From Nitrososphaerota archaeon (GTDB taxonomy: Archaea > Thermoproteota > Nitrososphaeria > Nitrososphaerales > Nitrosopumilaceae), in the NCBI GenBank assembly GCA_016201435.1, contig JACQCT010000002.1:1-33583 (forward strand): a DNA stretch of 33,583 bases. The letters run 5' to 3'. Of this stretch, positions 30,966 through 33,583 are shown in pieces. Within the stretch, counting starts at the first letter, position 1; every line of letters begins with the position of its first letter. The notes under the pieces are model-generated. The model was not told where the DNA came from. It searched no databases and saw only the letters and a list, made by a program, of their open reading frames with translations. Position numbers and translations under genes: made by a program.

Positions 30966-31715
30966 ATGAAGATAAAGAACATTCCCCTTAAACTTATAGA
31001 TATAGCGGATGAAAATGTTCGAAAAGATCATCCTTTTGGAAAAGATACAAGAGACCAATTAATTAAAGAACATTTATCTAAATTTGAATTACTGCAACCA
31101 GTGGTTGTTAGATTTGATAATGCAAGTAAGAGATACAAGCTGCTAATTGGTCGCAGAAGATTTCTATCACTAAGTGCAAAGGGATCAAGAGAAATACCTG
31201 CAGTAGTAACTAAGCTTGAAGGTGCAGAAGCAGAAGCTGCGTCATTGTTTGAGAATCTAATCCGTAAAGATCTGCCACCAATTGAGAAAGCAAGGATGGT
31301 AAAGAAATTGGTGGATTCAACAGAATCAGGCATTACAGGTGTCTCTAAAAAATATGGATTATCAAAGAGTACAGTTAGTGAATGGCTGAGCGTTCTGACA
31401 TTAGCAGAACCGTTGCAGCAAGCAATAGAGAACGGAGAAATTACGCTTTATGAAGCAATACAAATCACAAGAAAACCAAAATCACTCCAAGAAAAATTGG
31501 TAAATGCAGTATCTGAAGGAAAGTTACAAGAAGTAATGATAAAGACAGGAGTAAAACGCGGAGCGCCAAAAGGTCTCTTGACTATCCGTCTTGTTTTCAA
31601 TCCAAAAAAGAAATTTGACAAAAAGATTTGGGATCAACTAAATGAACAAGCATTCCAAAATGGACTTGATGTCACTGATTATGTCAAAAATTTACTGGTA
31701 AAGCGTCTTAATTAG
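30966..31715 (+). CDS. ParB/Spo0J-like DNA-binding protein
   Basis: 249 residues. The N-terminal ParB-like nuclease/CTPase fold (about 5-95) includes a box II variant LLIGRRRFLSL and box III FENLIRKDLPPIEKARMV. A helix-turn-helix follows at about 115-140 (ITGVSKKYGLSKSTVSEWLS). The C terminus (about 190-249) is distinct from bacterial ParB dimerisation domains. No ParA gene is next to it, so a chromosome-segregation role is uncertain; stand-alone ParB-like proteins also act as regulators. A TATA-like ATTATAAATAG is about 26 nt upstream. Confidence 0.85.
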   Translation: MKIKNIPLKLIDIADENVRKDHPFGKDTRDQLIKEHLSKFELLQPVVVRFDNASKRYKLLIGRRRFLSLSAKGSREIPAVVTKLEGAEAEAASLFENLIRKDLPPIEKARMVKKLVDSTESGITGVSKKYGLSKSTVSEWLSVLTLAEPLQQAIENGEITLYEAIQITRKPKSLQEKLVNAVSEGKLQEVMIKTGVKRGAPKGLLTIRLVFNPKKKFDKKIWDQLNEQAFQNGLDVTDYVKNLLVKRLN

Positions 31716-31728
31716 TTCGACAATCGAA
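31712..31728 (+). repeat. 17-nt repeat, copy 2 (after parB-like gene)
   Basis: TTAGTTCGACAATCGAA, identical to 29451-29467 in sequence and orientation, again spanning a stop codon (TAG at bases 2-4). With copy 1 it brackets about 2.26 kb. Confidence 0.7.
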
Positions 31729-31754
31729 CTCATAGTTTAGAGCAAATTTTATGG

Positions 31755-32219
31755 TTATCTTATTGCTAATACTGGACAGTGTGCATAAGCTATTACATCG
31801 TTAGCTACGCTGCCCATGAGGAATTTTTCTATGCCTGTCATGCCTTTAGTTCCAATGACTATCAAATCCATTTTGTGATTCTTGGCATAATCTAATATGA
31901 TTTTTTTAATGGGTGAACCTATCAGAACTTGTTGATGTACTACAACTCCTTCGTTTTCCCCTGCACGTACTACCCTATCAAGTAATTTTTCAGCATCCTT
32001 CTTCAGGGCTTCTTGGAATACCCTTAGTTTTCCACCTCTATAATAACCCAAGACATCGGCAGTTGCACCCAGTGAAGATTTACCAATTACATGAATCACA
32101 GTAAGTTCAGCGTCCAAAGATTTTGCCAGTGTTATTGCATATGCTGTTGCTTTATCTTTGTATCCTGATTTGTCAATTGCCAACAATATTTTTTTTATTG
32201 CTACATTTTTTTGTAACAT
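31755..32219 (-). CDS. Universal stress protein (UspA family)
   Basis: 154-residue ATP-binding UspA-fold protein. The start IKKILLAIDKSGYKD and the glycine-rich phosphate loop GTKGMTGIEKFLMGSVANDV (G-x2-G-x9-G-S pattern) are present, and the end reads HCPVLAIR as usual. It lies 34 nt downstream of the SSS transporter gene on the same strand, and may be co-transcribed with it. Confidence 0.92.
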   Translation of the reverse strand: MLQKNVAIKKILLAIDKSGYKDKATAYAITLAKSLDAELTVIHVIGKSSLGATADVLGYYRGGKLRVFQEALKKDAEKLLDRVVRAGENEGVVVHQQVLIGSPIKKIILDYAKNHKMDLIVIGTKGMTGIEKFLMGSVANDVIAYAHCPVLAIR

Positions 32220-32253
32220 TTTTTATAGCTCCATTTGAGTTTTGCCCATCACT

Positions 32254-33583
32254 TTATACTGCTCCCCTGTGACCGTTTCTATCAACTTGTCTTACGTCAA
32301 TAGGGTTTACCCAGTCTTTTACATCTGCTCCGGTAACAACATCGACATCATTTGGTATTAGATATACAACATCATGTCGCGGCGGATTTCTCTTTTGTGT
32401 TGCCAAACTCACCAGTATAAAGACTGGAAGTGAAATTAATGGTGGAATAATTGTATCCAATCCAGCATATGCAAACATTGGATCATCAGGAGTAGTATTG
32501 GTTATTAGGAAAAATAAGATTAATCTTAATACGGAACCTACGACTATTGATGCCACAGCTCCAGATGAGGTTGATTTTTTCCAGAATGTTCCAAAGACTA
32601 GAGGTACAAGACATCCTGCTAAGACAATATCAAATGCAAGTATCAAGTAAATACCAGGTCTTGGAATTAGATAACCTAACGCAAATGCAGTAAAGAACAT
32701 TGGAATAACGAAAAGTCTGGTAGACATCAACAGTTGTCTGTCAGTTAGTTTTTCTCTTTTCAAAAATCTTGTAACAATGTTACGTTGTAACATGTTTCTT
32801 GCTAGTACACTAGCAATTGCTAACGTTCCTCCATTTGCTGTAGACATACCACAACTTATTGTACTTACAAGCATCAAGATGCCAATTACTGCCGGCATGT
32901 GCTTTATAGCTATAATTGGATAAAGGGTGTACGGATCAGCTTTAACAACATCCGGTTCAACTGTTAGTCCAATTATTCCCATCATTGTAGTAGGAATAAG
33001 TATCAAGAGGGTGAGTCCTGCAGCCATATAGGAACCCTTTTGAGCTGTTCGTCCACCATCTGCAGCAAATATACGCTCCATAAAGTCTAGTGCAACAATA
33101 TCTCCTATACCTAACGATATTATGCCTGCCCAATTAATTAGCGCACCATTAGCAGTATCATATAGACCAGACATATCCATGAAGTTACCAGGTACATTTG
33201 CCACAATGGTTTCCAGTCCACCTGGAATAGGAGACCAAGGACCAATGAAGTAGATAAAGCCTGCCCAGAATCCAACCACTGCCAGATAGATGTGGAAAAT
33301 ATCAGTATATGCACATGAAAATAATCCACCAAAATACGTATACAATAATACTACAACAGTAGAAATCAACATGGCATAAATCAACGGTATACCTAAAACT
33401 ACAGATAGAATGTAACCGCTTGCACCAAGGTTTCCAGCTACTAGTACAATGAAACTTATTGACATCAAAGTGCCTGTCATGACTTCGGTAACATTTCCAT
33501 AACGTCTATAGTAGAAATCTGCCAGTGTAATCATATTCATTCGGTTGAATCTTTTTCCAAAGAAAGCACCTGTTAAGACAAGA
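32254..33583 (-). CDS. SSS-family solute:cation symporter (partial)
   Basis: Incomplete at the right edge: the frame stays open through the last base and continues naturally upstream of the Met at 33540 (...GAFFGKRFNRMNMITL). About 443 residues are visible, with at least ten hydrophobic helices; the start of the visible part, ITLADFYYRRYGNVTEVMTG, is the typical sodium/solute symporter motif around helix 2. The C-terminal tail is polar (DVDVVTGADVKDWVNP). Given a complete urease operon nearby, a DUR3-like urea transporter is a sensible guess, but the sequence alone only supports the SSS family. Confidence 0.8.
   Translation of the reverse strand, partial: LVLTGAFFGKRFNRMNMITLADFYYRRYGNVTEVMTGTLMSISFIVLVAGNLGASGYILSVVLGIPLIYAMLISTVVVLLYTYFGGLFSCAYTDIFHIYLAVVGFWAGFIYFIGPWSPIPGGLETIVANVPGNFMDMSGLYDTANGALINWAGIISLGIGDIVALDFMERIFAADGGRTAQKGSYMAAGLTLLILIPTTMMGIIGLTVEPDVVKADPYTLYPIIAIKHMPAVIGILMLVSTISCGMSTANGGTLAIASVLARNMLQRNIVTRFLKREKLTDRQLLMSTRLFVIPMFFTAFALGYLIPRPGIYLILAFDIVLAGCLVPLVFGTFWKKSTSSGAVASIVVGSVLRLILFFLITNTTPDDPMFAYAGLDTIIPPLISLPVFILVSLATQKRNPPRHDVVYLIPNDVDVVTGADVKDWVNPIDVRQVDRNGHRGAV

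Noticed and set aside
1-33583. CRISPR array, insertion sequence, transposase or integrase
   Set aside because: No regularly spaced repeats and no such protein was found anywhere in the window.

Overview
The window looks like the chromosome of an ammonia-oxidising archaeon (Nitrososphaerota/Thaumarchaeota; Nitrosopumilales- or Nitrosotalea-like is my inference). The evidence is an archaeal gene set (group II chaperonin, pyruvoyl arginine decarboxylase, deoxyhypusine synthase, S26B signal peptidase), AT-rich spacers with TATA boxes about 26 nt before start codons (leaderless transcripts), and the adjacent 4-hydroxybutyryl-CoA dehydratase and ADP-forming 4-hydroxybutyrate-CoA ligase genes of the thaumarchaeal 3-hydroxypropionate/4-hydroxybutyrate carbon-fixation cycle.

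Layout. 1-7.6 kb is core genome: a zinc-ribbon/PRC-barrel protein, signal peptidase I, the two carbon-fixation genes, RNase HI, a small membrane protein with an HTH regulator, and a radical SAM protein. 7.7-18.2 kb is a copper/thiol-redox island: a PCYCGC-like anchored protein, two Cys-motif membrane proteins, a DsbA-like oxidoreductase, an Lrp-HTH+TRASH metalloregulator, a CopA ATPase, TRASH and YHS metal-binding miniproteins, a His/Met-rich secreted protein, CcdA plus a TlpA-like thioredoxin, a Met-rich secreted protein and a metallothionein-like peptide. 18.2-19.5 kb holds a decayed oxidoreductase fragment and small genes. 19.5-29.5 kb is a nickel/urease region: a NiCoT transporter, deoxyhypusine synthase and arginine decarboxylase, a divergent His-tailed chaperonin, ureD-G-F-E on the minus strand and ureABC on the plus strand. 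29.5-33.6 kb carries small hypothetical genes, a ParB-like protein, a universal stress protein and a truncated SSS-family transporter, possibly for urea.

The main discovery is a regulon in the copper island. The palindrome TTTACAATTGTAAA occurs at 9754, 10724, 11532, 14650 and 17429, with a one-base variant at 14182. Most copies sit a fixed distance (about 6 nt) upstream of an AATTAAtAT-type TATA box, and two copies lie in divergent promoters. The encoded Lrp/TRASH protein is the obvious candidate regulator. Genes that fall under the operator and were not among the longer ORFs include a 57-aa TRASH protein, a 45-aa YHS protein and a 42-aa coupled membrane peptide.

Other notable items are a chaperonin with a histidine-rich tail next to the urease accessory genes, a palindrome resembling a NikR site between ureE and ureA, a candidate structured RNA behind copA with its own TATA box, and three reading-frame breaks in the copper island, each repairable by one base in an A-run. 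Start sites, operator function and all functional links are inferred from sequence reading alone.
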